Origin: Homalodisca vitripennis
Lineage: Eukaryota; Arthropoda; Insecta; Hemiptera; Cicadellidae
Length of the DNA stretch: 64,000 nucleotides
Assembly (NCBI RefSeq): GCF_021130785.1
Contig: NC_060213.1
Location: 97,022,501 to 97,086,500, forward strand
Direction of reading: 5' to 3'
The position numbers and the translations under genes were made by a program. Under the pieces are notes generated by a model, which did no database searches, was not told where the DNA came from, and worked only from the letters and a program-made list of their open reading frames with translations. Of the stretch, positions 12,191 to 25,500 are shown piece by piece (position 1 is the first letter of the stretch; each line of letters opens with the position of its first letter).

Positions 12191-13178
12191 ACCATATTAT
12201 TGTTTTGGTAATTCTTGCAATTCTTGAGAAAAAATGCTACTTTTTAAGATATTGAAAGTTTAAAGATTTTAATGGCCACCATTTTGAAAATACTATATAT
12301 TTTTTTAGTAATTGACCTTGTTACTATAAAAATTTGAGCCAAATTTTGTACAATTCAATTTGTTAGCTTTTAACACATTTTTTATAGACAATTTCTAACT
12401 ATGTGTAAAATATGTGTACTTTCAATCAGTGGACCCTAGAAGATCATTAAAAGTACTATTTTGTTTAGCATAGGTTATGCACAAATACTTAAAACATAAA
12501 CAAACACAATACATTTGAAAGTGAAATTCATTCAGTTTTGATGAAAACAGAAAAAACCAGACTTTGTCACAACACCAGATATTCTTTCAAAATTATACAT
12601 AAATAGTTCAAACTTGGCCTAATAACGTTTCTATCCTATGTGAGCTTGTAGAAAAAACACAGTTTTAAGTTACAATCCATAATACTTGCTTTTTGTTTTG
12701 TGTAAAAGTTTATAAAAAACTGTTGCAGCTGATTTTGACACTAGACAACCTTTGACATCTGAGCAATGTAATGGATCACTTGTCTTTACTAAGTATTCTT
12801 TCTGCCAACAGTATCAATTCTATCATGGGATTTAACACAGTAACAAAAAAAAGTGAAAATTATTGCTTTTTATTACAGCTGGCAATAACAAATGGTTGAC
12901 AAACTATGGTTCGGCTGTTTACAAGTTAAAACAAGTATTAAGACTAAATTTTACACCACATTTCAGATGGTCCAATAACACTATTACCTTCCTTCTCCCA
13001 AATATGACTTAGTGGCCCTCTCCTGAACTGAAACTATGGCAATGTCTTTGGTTGTATAAAAATATTAAGATTACTGAAGTAGAAAAACAAGCTGTTTAAT
13101 TCACGAAAAAACTAACAGGATTTGGGTATCAACAGTTCAAAAAAAATTAGTAAAGGTAGAACACAATGTTTACATATA

Positions 13179-13712
13179 CAAGGTGTTCAATTTAAAAGAG
13201 GCACCAAATCTGTGTAAATAACAATTTATTTATTGACATTGAACTGAATTACAACATATGTTGAAAATGTTGTCCATCCATTTCTATACACTTGTCGACA
13301 TGTTGCACTATTGTCCTGGCCACTCTTCTTAGCTGTACTCTGTCAATCTTATTAATTGCATTGGTAATTCTTTTTCAAATTTGTCCATGAACCGTTGCCA
13401 ACACACTGCACGAAATGTCATCACTAAATAAGTTTAAATCAAGGATACACATTCTTCAACAGTTAAACGCATTTTAACAAACAACAATACACTAATATGT
13501 AATCTAACCACACTTTGCTCAAACATCAATGCTTGACCTTTACTGGTTCAACTGCAATACACGGGGAATAAACAGTCATCCCCACTCCAGCTCGTTATAA
13601 CAAAATTAGAAACAGTATTTAACCAGTTTCACACAAATATATGCATTTCCAAAAAAGAAAAAAAAAATTGTACAGCCTTTAATGAGCAATGGGGGCCAAG
13701 TTGAACACCCTG
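13179..13712 (-). mobile_element. internally deleted mariner-superfamily element
   Basis: The element begins CAAGGTGTTCAA and ends TTGAACACCCTG, with TA on both sides. On the minus strand, 13260-13370 still reads IDRVQLRRVARTIVQHVDKC and then IEMDGQHFQH, the typical C-terminus of Tc/mariner-type transposases. The rest of the enzyme is deleted. Confidence 0.7.
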
Positions 13713-14812
13713 TACTTAACGCATTGAGGTAGTAGTTATATGAGCCTCTGCAAGTCTAGTAGCAGCAATTAATTTAGGTGAGAATGTAAGTGTTTAGTTA
13801 TACTGTAATAACTTTTTTTTGTTTATGATACAGCAATAAATTTGAAACATTCTTTAAAATAATTTTGGTCTCTACATTGTTATATAACATTTAAAGAGAT
13901 AAAATGCTTTATTTAAAACGTTTAGTTACATACATTATTTTTGAAAAATAGAAATCTAAATAAAAAACATTTAAAGCTGTGTATTTAGCTTTAAATAGTC
14001 CACATAGCTTTTTAGGCAGGAAAAAAATTAACCATGTATCTAAAAATCCAAACTTAAAACAAAGAAACAAAATTAAATACTCTCCACTGTTTTATTAATT
14101 TTGTTCCACACTAAAGTCAGTAGCTATGGTAACTATGTTGTTCTATGGTAAGATTCATAGTTCACAACACTGGATGCAGACAAGTCATTTTGATATTAGA
14201 TATTAGAAATATTAGATAACCTCCATCCTCAGGGTCTGAGTCGTCTACAACAAAATTAGTGAAATGGTTTCTACATCGGGGTATAACGCAATCTTCAGAG
14301 CTTTCATCACTATCACTTCAACTTCAGAATCACGCAAATTTTCATGCTCTATCATTACACATAATGTAAACAAACAGTCAGAGAACACAGTGTACAAGAT
14401 GAGCTATCAGCTGATCAGCAGCGGAAAAAAAAAGAAAAAAAGTTAACCACAGAATAAAAACAAAATTATTTATTTGTGTGTGGCATCTAAACACTTAGTA
14501 AGAGACATAACAACGATGTCTAGTGGAAATACAGTGAACTATGTGAACAGTGTAATGTCAAATGCCGATCACGTAACCAGCATGAGACTCAGTGTTCGGT
14601 CCTGGTCGAGTGCCATGTAACCACCACATGTGTCTACAACAACGGGTTAACATGAAATTTCCAATGCCCAAAAGGAAAGTGAAAGAATATGCAATTTAAT
14701 ACTATAGTGACAAAATTTATTACAATTTTATATACTACATTATATGTACTAAAATAAACAGTTACCAAAACAGTAATCAATATAATACTATGACTGCAAA
14801 ATATATAAAACA

Positions 14813-14925
14813 TTATTTAGGATATTTTGCATATTTGTTGAGTTTGCTGAAACTATGACCTCTTTTCTTTTCTCTTCTATCAGGACTTCTGCTATGGTTC
14901 GATTGATAGCGTGATTTCCATGTAT
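14813..14925 (-). CDS. NKRF: NKRF-like gene, last coding exon
   Basis: A pyrimidine-rich acceptor (T-run then ACAG) precedes the exon. It starts in the phase left by the large exon (CAA G joins AT, giving Gln-Asp). It encodes about 37 residues, with basic SRSPDRREKKRG near the middle, and ends with TAA at 14813-14815. Confidence 0.65.
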
Positions 14926-17900
14926 CTGTAAAAAAAAAACAAGTGCTATCTATATTTACCGTACACTTAAAAAATAAAAAATTCTTTTCTGTAAAAATTG
15001 TTAACAGTAATAAATACATTAAAATTATATATCAATAGATAATTTCACATAGATAATTTCAAAGACTTTGAATTTTTATAACCCTCCAGAGCGCTTTAGT
15101 CTTATTGTCAGCTTCAGCTATAATGTGTTTTGTAGCTTGCTGCCTCAATTACAACAATCTTAGGTTGTATTCTTTTTTTATTTGTGATGCATTTCTTTTA
15201 TGGTTTTCTCTACCTAAGGCATTGTATTGGTTTTGAGCCTTAACTAGCATTTCTTTAAGTGAATTGTCAAGGGGTCATTTAGTACTGGTTTATTAAGGTT
15301 GGGGAAGATAAATACCTCTATTTAGGAACTATTCTTGTATTGTAGGCAATATTTTGTGAACTAATCTCCTGCCAGTTCATTTATTTCCACTATATAATAA
15401 TTCAATTTAATATAGCCTCAACACTGTAGATAGAAGAATTTGTGTACATACATAAAATAAAAATATGAGGTTTGGCTATAAAATAACCGGATTAGTATTG
15501 GCAGAACCACAGAATAAACGCAATAAGGCTGAATATCGGTCACGAAACTCTCCCTCCTAGAGTTTCGTCTGGCACCCTTACTTAATCCGCCTGTAGTGCC
15601 AGTTACAAACAGTTGCTATTTTGTCTCTATACCAGGAAAATGTGAAGTATCCAGAAAGAACAGTGTGTGAACACTAATTTTTTTTTTCTAATTTGGAAAA
15701 TCTGCAAGTGAAACACTTATAATGTTACAACAAGTGTACGGCGACGACTGTTTACCATGAACACAAGTGTTTGTGTGGACACGTATTGGCAGACTATCAT
15801 CTCAAGAACTGGTCCTAATATTGGAAAACAAGATCCCTTTTCAACAAGATCATTGGTTAATTACCAGAGCATCCTGACTACCCTAAGTGAGCATTTAGGG
15901 AGAAAACTGAACGATTTGTGAAAAAAACAAGTCATGAATCCTCCACCAGGCTAATGCTCCAGCTCACAAAGCTTTGTCAGTGAAGACGTTTTTGGCCACA
16001 CGCAATCATTCACCCTACCCACTAGACTTGGTGCCATGTGAATTTTGTTCAAATAAGTCAAGTCAGCTTTGAGAGGAATAAGATTTGAAACTTTTGAAGC
16101 AATGAAAGAAAAAGCTACGGAATTCATTAACAAGGTTATGGAAAATGATCTGCAGCATTATTACGCACAGTGGAAAATTCGCATGTAGCGGTAAGGAGAT
16201 CGTGGAAAGGAGTACACTGAAGGAGATAACATGAAATTGTAAATATGCTGTAAGTAAAGTAGCATTTGCATGATAGTGAATAACATTAGTAATATTTCAA
16301 ACAAAATCATACTACAGAAAAATTAATAATCTTTACAAAGATTTATATTATGTGACAGTTAAAAAAACATTGAATCGTTAAAATAATAAAACGTGAAATT
16401 GTTCTCTCGCAGCAAAGCAGCTGAGTAAATTCAGTGCAGGAGCACCAGAGACATGTAGCGGTAATTCGACCAAGAGAGGGTTAATACATACAACTGAACT
16501 GACTGCTTTTAAAATAAAAGTCCAAATTAGGCATTAAAAATCATACAATCTTTGAAATTTTCCTTTTCAACAGAAATGAATGGATTTGTATCAATGATGT
16601 CCAAGATATGCAATTTTCAGTTGTGTCATCCACTTAAGAGATTAATAAACAAGGGGCTTCTCCTCCCACAGCTGTTTGTGTCAAAAATAACATATACTAA
16701 ACGACAACATCCATGTACTTTTAATGTACTTAAATTAATTTATTATATAAATAAATAATACTTCAATTCAATTCAATATACAAAGTACAAAATTTCAGAC
16801 CCATACCTTGTGTCGACGTTCTTCAAAATCATAGATAAATTGGTGGACTTCTAAATTAAATATTAATGAACAACCTATCAACTGATAGGCGTGGTTTTCT
16901 ATTTGGAAAATCCACCACTACTGGCTGTCCTAACTGATTTAGCTGAATACATAACACTGATAACATCAAAGAAAACTAGAACAAATAATTTGATTACTTG
17001 AATTAAAAACAGCACTACTGAGATTCAAGAGCCACCCACATGCACATGAGCAAGTGATGACGATAAGGCGACCAATGAAGTGACCAGAAAGAACAATATC
17101 CTCACCACCAACTATGACTAAAGGTGTGCTCCAAGGCTCTGTTCTGGGTCCGGTTCTATTTATATAGTTTACCAATGACCTAAGTAAGAATGTTTCTTCA
17201 TACTGCTATCCAGCTGTGTATTAATAACACTGTTTTGACCACCTTTATCAAGTCAATACATAATTTCAATTACTATCAAATCAATACTGTTACATAAAGA
17301 ATTATGATAAAAAACAACACATCTTCTTTGAAAGAAATAACCAAGGAACAACTCCAGTTGATTCTCAAATTTCTCACACCACAAGGCACTTAAGACTAAT
17401 AATGGATGATTCTCTTTCTCAGCATATCAAAATATATGGATTGCGTTATCAGTTCAGAAGAACAATTTTTGCTCCGAGAAGAATAAAATTTAATTCATAA
17501 CACAGAAGCTACTAAAATAGTCTAGTATGCATTATATAAAGGCAGAGTTAGTTACAGGACAATAAACTGAGGGACATTTTCTTAGAGGCTGTCTTGGGAT
17601 AGATGTTTGTAGAGAAGCCTTCAAAAACCTAATAAACAAATCTTGGTAGTAATGCCATCACAGCTCTCTACATATTTGTAGTCATCATGTATGCTGTTGG
17701 TCTCATCTTAACTCAAAACAACTTTTAAGTTAAAACAATCAGACATCATTATACCAGCTCACAGGACTTCACCATTTGCCATACTCTCTCAAACTCAAGC
17801 GAGAAGACACTGCATTCCTGGTTTATGTGAAGTAACTGTCTATACGATCAATGAATTCCTAGGCTTTGCAAATTAGGAATAACAATTTTTCATTACTTTT

Positions 17901-20900
17901 AATTTATATTTGTGAGTGATACCTGTTCTGTATTTTTTATTCATAAAATAAAGTTTCTGAACTTTGTTTAATTGAAATTATAACAATCAATGAAATACAT
18001 AACAATTTTTTAAAACACAAATGATTATGAGTAGTATAAAAATGAATAAAAGGTTAAGACTTACCTTGGGATCTGTCTACATCAAAACGCTCGGAAAAAT
18101 TTGATTGACCTCTTCTGTTAAGCTCCAACTTCGTTTGATCATAAGCAACTTTAATATCTTTTCTCCAATATGGATGTGTTTCCTGTTGAGAATGCTCTCT
18201 GTTTGAGGAAAAGTTTGAAGCTCCCGATTTCACTTCTCTATAGTTTCTACTGCTATTTCCTCTCTCATACGGTTGGTTCCTATCTCTTCCACTGGCTTCA
18301 GGAGTCAATTGTTTACCATCAGCTCTGGAAGTATCGCTGAAGTCAAACAGGCTAGAGAATTTAGATCCCTTCTCTCTCTGTTGATCTTCTTTATCCACCT
18401 GCTTTTCTTCTTCAAGGACTGTACTTCTAAAGTTTGTATTTCTGTCTGATGGACTAGGAAAACTCAACTGTTGTTGGTATGAGGACCTCTCATCTAGTTC
18501 ATATCCAGATCCTCTTTGTCGGTCAGATTTCCAAAAATCAGTATCTTTGAATGGTGGTGATGGTGGAGGAGGAAGAATATCTGTATGTGATGGATTATGA
18601 AACTGTACCTTCTGGTATAAAGATCTCTCTTTTTCGTTCCATCTTGAACTTCTTTCTTGGCTACATTCTTCAAAAAGATAAGAGTCATTGTTCAATGATG
18701 ATAATAGTGGTGGTGGTAATGGTGGTGGGGGAATTCGTGCATGCCTTGAACTATCAGTAGGTAGATCCTCTATATTCTGCTGCTCCATATTATGTGCTCC
18801 TGAACCTGTGTTTTCATAAACTGTATAGTTGTTTGGTTCTTCTCCCAACCCTCTTGAAGATGACATACAAGACTGATCTCTCATTCTTGAATTTAAATAT
18901 GGAGGTCCTTCTACAGCAGACACATTTGTTTGTTCAAAAGGAGAATACATTTCATTGTTTAATTGCAGCAATTTTTGCTTCTCATTTTTTACCGAATGTG
19001 ATTCTTTAAAAGAATCCTCTACTTGGTCAAGCCTACTTTTTTTCTCAAATTCTTTCAGCTCATCTCCTTTCTCTGATTCTGGCAAATCAAACAATTGCTT
19101 AAATTCTCTCCTTTTTTGTACAATATGGTCTTCTGAATTCCTCATAAACGTTTGATCGTAAAAGCTTTTAACATTTCTATTCCAAAACTTGTCACTTTCT
19201 TGACGATTAACCCCTGCCGATTCTCTGACTATCCTGTTTTCCATTGTGCTTGAATCAGATTCGGTAAACATATTCTTACTGATATTCCGTTGCTGTTCCA
19301 CTTGTCGACTTGTATTTTTAAAATTTGAAGTATTAACAAATGGATGGGATAAAACTGGTGGTTGGTTTTCCAACATATTTTCTGTGTTGTGTGGTTTGTT
19401 CTGGGTCCTACTGGGTTCTCTAGAAGAACGATTAACCCCTGCTGATTCTCTGTCTATCCTGTTTTCCACTGATAAGAAAGTTTGTGCTTCTTTACCAAAC
19501 TGTTTTTCAACCTTATTAAATTGGCTTGAGCTTTTAAATTGTGAGCTACTTTCCTTTAACTGTTTTTCCATCTGTTGAATTATGCTATTTAAATCCAATG
19601 CTTTATCTTGATTAGAACAATTAGATTGTTGGTTGAATGATTGCACGTTATTAGTATGCTGATGACTAGATTCTGTCGAACCCAAGTCACTGGAAATTCG
19701 ATTATTTGCAGATACTTCTTCTATACTCTGGTTGAGACATCCTTCGGTTCCTTCTAGATATCTGGAAGTCTTGCCCATTTCAATAAATTGTGGTTCAGGG
19801 TTAGTATTCTTAAATAACTCTTTAACAGGATTCACTGGTTGAGCAATCTTTCGACTTTCTGTTGAAATGCTCGATAGAGAGGGCATAGGTGATTCAGTTT
19901 CCATCCAAACATCTACTTCACTGTTATATAATGTATTGCTGTCAAGATTTGAGTCTTCTTTTTTTGTTCCTGAGTTGGAAAAACTTGAACTGTTATCAAG
20001 ACGTGTGGACAAATTAAGTTCTGTTTCCTGCCATCTTTGTTCGCCCTCAAATTTAATCTGATTTCTCAGTTGCATGGAATCTCTGACATCTTTAGATTTG
20101 TGACTTAATTTGGGTGGTAAACATTCTGCACCATCATCAAAACCCGCTGCACTATACGTCCGTTTGTCTTGATAACTATACTTCCGTCTCTGCCATAACT
20201 CTCCTTCAACATTTCTTGATACTTTGGTGGAGATTTCAATTCTTTCATTTGGGTTTCCCATTTCACTATTTACTGGTTCTCTTTCACTAAATGTACTTGG
20301 CACAGTCTCTAATCTTTCAGATGGTGAATTCTGTTTGATAATAGTCATATTTTTATTAGGTTTGAATGGAGGTATTCGTGATTGAGGTGTTAATGATAGT
20401 TGAGTGGATGAATTTTCTCCAGAGAATTCATTATCAGATTGTTTCAAATCAAACAGACTTTGCAAGTCTCTCCTGTTAGCTTCACCTTGTGTGTGACTTT
20501 CACCAGTTACTGGAGACTTCAGCCTGAAACAGAATTACTTTATTAGTAGTGCTACACAATAAAACACTATTAAAAGGAGACAGGATTTTTCCGGACATTT
20601 GCCATCTTTCAGTGATAAAAAAAAAATCAGTAACACTACGTTCTGAGATCTGCAATCTGATCTCTTCTTCAGGTAAATAACTAACCTAACACATAATTAT
20701 TTACTAGGTTAGCTAGGTTAAAATAAACAAATCATACCAGAGCGTTATGACATGCGTTAGTCAGGAATCACAACCACCATGACTGATCGTAAGTGGTTGG
20801 TCGATGAATGCAGATCTATTGTGACCTGTTATTCTGTAGTTCAGTTTTATAATTAGTGTTGTGTTTAGTTTTTTTAAGTGCATGTTTTAAAGTTAGTGAA

Positions 20901-22511
20901 GTTGACACACAAGATGGTTGACCACAGTAGTTGACCACAATTTTGTTAGGTACTTGCTATGTGTGAGATGTAATCTAAACATAGATTCTACTGCAGAATC
21001 TTCACAACTTTTTTTACTAACAAAATTCTAGATAGTATTGTCAAATTTACTTATAAACGAATACAAAAGTACTTCCTAATTACACAAGCCAACGTAATGG
21101 AAAGGATAATTCAATGGTTTAACACATTGACTGCGGTCAAAATATTTTACCCACTATGAGAATGACCTCACTGAACCCTTAAACAAACAATGGCGCACGC
21201 AGTCATCGGTGACCGCGCCACACGCGACTTTTTAAATATAAGCCTTTATAGGGATTCTTTATATGGCTGAGGTACTTCATGCTTCACATTTAAACCTTTA
21301 TGATCTGTGGCTGAATAAGGGTGCAATTTCTTCAAAATTGTATGAGTTTGAGAAGATTGAGATTCCTGATTAGAGCTAAGAGATTCGATGATGCCAATAC
21401 CAGAAAGCCTTGTAAAAAGTTAGATAAGTTAGCCCCCATTTGTGAGGTATTTGAAAGTGTAGTAAAACAGTGAGCAATTGTCTCATAATTGACATGATGC
21501 TCAAATCATTTAGAGATTGTTGCAATTTTAAGCAATATATTAGTAACAAACCAGCAAAAATTAGATTGAAAATTTTTGCAATGAGCTGATATACTATTAC
21601 TATGGAAGTATATACTTGTAAGCAGCCTGAGAGCTCTTGCAATGTTGATAGTTCTGGCTTAGCTGTTTTAAACAGACTTGTACACACAGTTTCAGGAATG
21701 GCACGAAACATTTCACTGACAACTGGTACACTTCAGTGCCACTGGCTGAATCCCTTCATAAAGTCCACAAACTTACACTGGTGGGTGCACGAAGGAAAAA
21801 TAAAAACCAGATTCCTCCTGAAAATGTGAATCTAAGGAATTGAGTTAAGAATTCAATCAAGTTTGAGTTTCAGAAGAAAACATGTAACTGCTGTTCTACT
21901 ATCCAAAGAAGTTGTTCTCATATTGTAAATGATGATTAATACAGATGATATTTATTATGGCGCTTTGTGTCGCCAATAGGCCTTTCATAACTTTTTATAA
22001 CTCTAAAAAAGGTGGAATTGATGTAGAAGACAAAAATAATGGTACATATTGATCAACTAAATCTGGTAACTTTTTCACATACAACTCTTTGTGGATTAAA
22101 TAAATAAAAATAAATACATTTTTCGTGAGTTTGCAAAATTATGTGTAAAACTTGAAGTTAATGAACCAAATTCTTTGTTGACATTTCAAAGTTATTTAAA
22201 TCAAGCAATTTGTTAAGATTTAAGTTTAATTGTTATTGACAATCGTCAATATCATTTTAGGATCACTTAAAAGTGGAGGCTTATGTTTAGGGCCGTTTTC
22301 TTTTTCAACCTCCGATCTCACACTGTGACGGCCAGACAAGTGGCAGGTCCGTGGTATGTGCAGTAGTTGATCGCTCAGCGCAAACTGGCTACCTGAACTT
22401 GACAGTGACAAATGTTGTAGTGAGGAAGATCGACTAATGAGCACACTGTGGACCTGCCACTTGTCTGGTCATTATTATGGCATGAGATTAGAGGTTGAAA
22501 AAAATGGTCCT

Positions 22512-22550
<39 letters not shown>

Positions 22551-25500
22551 CATGTATACATCTAGACACGTGTAGTGTAAGCAGTTACACATAGCAAGTC
22601 ACAATAGCACTGACGTTATAACCATCCTAAAATAAATGTGAAAGTTCTTTTGTTTGTTTTTTTTTTTTTTGCTTTCACATGTAAACTATTAAACCGATTG
22701 TACTCCAATTTTACATAGACATTCTTACAGTCCCTGGTATGAATATAGGCCTATCTTAAATCAAAAATCCCACCTGGCTACGCCCCACTGGTCTTTAAAG
22801 TAACAAAAAATTCCATCTTGGCCTCTAAAATTGTGAAATATTAATTGAAAGAGTCTGTCAAATGTAATCGACCGTTCGCTATAAACATTGTTTTATGACA
22901 GCAAAACCATATGTTTAATTAATTTAACCCTAGAAGTGTGTCCATGTTACCAAAGATAAAACGTCAGTCCATTTTTGACGTGTTGCAAGGGTTTATTAAA
23001 AAAATCGTAAAAAATACTTGATATCAAGAAAACATATATATTGTTATATATCGCTTTTCTTCTCAGAAGTTGTACTATATGAAATTGGAATAAATGTTTT
23101 GATATTCTTTGGTTTAGTATATATTTTCATGAAAATAATGAGAAATTGCAAAAACTTTTATATGAAAATTTCAAATTTGGACCTCTGTAAGGTATTGAAA
23201 TATTACAGTAAGGTCAAAATGTTAAATGTATAAAATGTAGAGAATTTTATGCCAAATTAGAAAATGTATTAAAAATTTCTATAAAACAAAAATTGTAATT
23301 TTGTCATTTTTTTTACAAAAGCGAAAATATATAAAAATGTACAAGGGTTTGGGCTTTTCATTTTTTTACCTCCAAATGTGACTATATATTTATATAAAAA
23401 ATAGTTTTCTATTGTAAATTATACATGCTATTTGAAAACACTAAAAGTAAACAACAACAAAATAAACTGTTATTTTATTATAAGCATACAAAAAAAATCT
23501 TTTGAAAAATAAAAATATTTTGTAACAAAATGCAGAAACAAGCTAAAAATTTTCACTTATACTTTATGTTTATGTAATTTTTGAATGTACACTTAGTAAG
23601 TATGTTTATTAGGCTAAAATAAAATATAAGATATGTTCAAATACTTTGAAAAGGAACTGAGTTATAACATTTCTTGTTAGCAGTCGCACGTTGAAGAATT
23701 TACTCATAAAAAATAATCTGGTTTGCAATGTATTAAAATTATGAAAACAATTTTTTAATTTTGTTACTTGTTATATTATGTTAGCACATAATGTTTGAAA
23801 GAAATACACTCAATAATTTTTTTAATTGAGTAAAAAATAAATGTTGTGCGTCAAATATTGTAAAACCTTGCATTGTAAAATTTTTTACAATATATAAACA
23901 ATAGATATTATAGTTCAAAATAACATTGTTTTATAATGTTTTTGTCATTTCATATGCATTTATGCAGTAGAGTATTTCAACCTGAAAAAATAGAGACCTA
24001 AATTATGAAAATCTGTAAAAAAATAAGCTCGTGGTGAAATAAAATATGAGCTTACGAACCTAAAATAAGTTACAAGACAATGGCCTACAGGGATGGGTTG
24101 GGTTGGTCTTGATGCGACGCTGTGATTCATCTCTTTCATTTCGCACTGCTGGAAACCTACTGAACTAAATTTACCATTGAAAGATTGTACCGGTAGATCG
24201 TTTCTTTCACTTTACACTGTTTTTTTTATTTTCTTTATTGACAATAAATAACTGTGTGAATGTTTATACTAACCTGCATAAAATATGCTGGTTTACAACT
24301 TTAGAATTGTCCCTTTTTAGAATATTCATAGTTAATCAACTATTCGTTCTAATGACTTTCTGTTTGCACTGGAAGAAAGAATATTTCATTCGGCGTCTAT
24401 TGACATATGGCAGCACTGTTGGCAGGCAATACGTAACTTGCTGTAATTGGTTGAAAATGACGTATTTCTTTAACCCAGCCACCCGCGAAATTCAACTCAA
24501 ATGATGAATTCTTCAGAAAACATTTCACCACGACCGTAATATTGAAGTTAGAAAAAAAGTTTATATGGAAATTGTAGAGTGGAATCTCACAATTTCAATG
24601 ATACCAAAAACATGGTGATTGTTTGAAGATAAATAATTATTTTTAATGAAAAACTGAACCGACATACAATATGCTGGTTCCGCACAACACACATAAATTA
24701 CAACCGACATATAATATGCTGGTTCCACACTTCTAGGGTTAATCACTATTTTCAATTTGTTTAAATTTGTAGTGTGTAAATTCTCTAAGAAGTAACCATA
24801 GTTTTCACACCTTTTTTTATTTCAGCAATTAGGTAAGTACTCAACTTAACTCCGAAGATAATTTCCTTTGAATCAGTCGGCAAGAACTATGCTCAATGAA
24901 AGTTCGATGGACTGTGCTTTTGAACTAATGTACCAATTTGAGCTCTAAGGAAACGAAACACGTAAATAATGTCATTATTAATGTGCTTTTAACTGTAAAT
25001 TTTTAACAAATATTAAGTATTAGATATAAAAGACAAACCTACATCTAACTTATACTATAAATTTAAAGACTGTTACAACATCCATCTCAGTAGTCTTTTG
25101 ACAGAAGTAGGCTTCTCTGATCTGTGACATATATTTTATTAATCAGGAAACAAGGAAAAATCTTGTAGTGTCAAACTCAGGGTCATATTAATATAGAAGG
25201 TTCTTAATAAAATTGTGAAAAAGCATCCAGGCAGCCTATGCTAAGAAAAGATGATAATATAAAAATAGCCTTCTACAATTGTTGGAAGAACAAAGAACAG
25301 ACTTATTTAAGGATGGACACTGGTATAAATAAATAATACAAGATTACTGCTTTAAGATTGGTAGAAATTGTATCCACAAAAAGATTAAAGTAAAAATAAA
25401 CTAAAACATTGCCTTTGTTTTTGTTATAATTTGTTGCACATAAAACATGCACTGAACTTTTCAATCAATTCCTAATTTAATACTAGTATATAGATATTTA

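Noticed and set aside
21119..21240. A fourth piggyBac-type element starting at TTAACACATTGACTGCGG
   Set aside because: No inverted partner next to a TTAA was found downstream.
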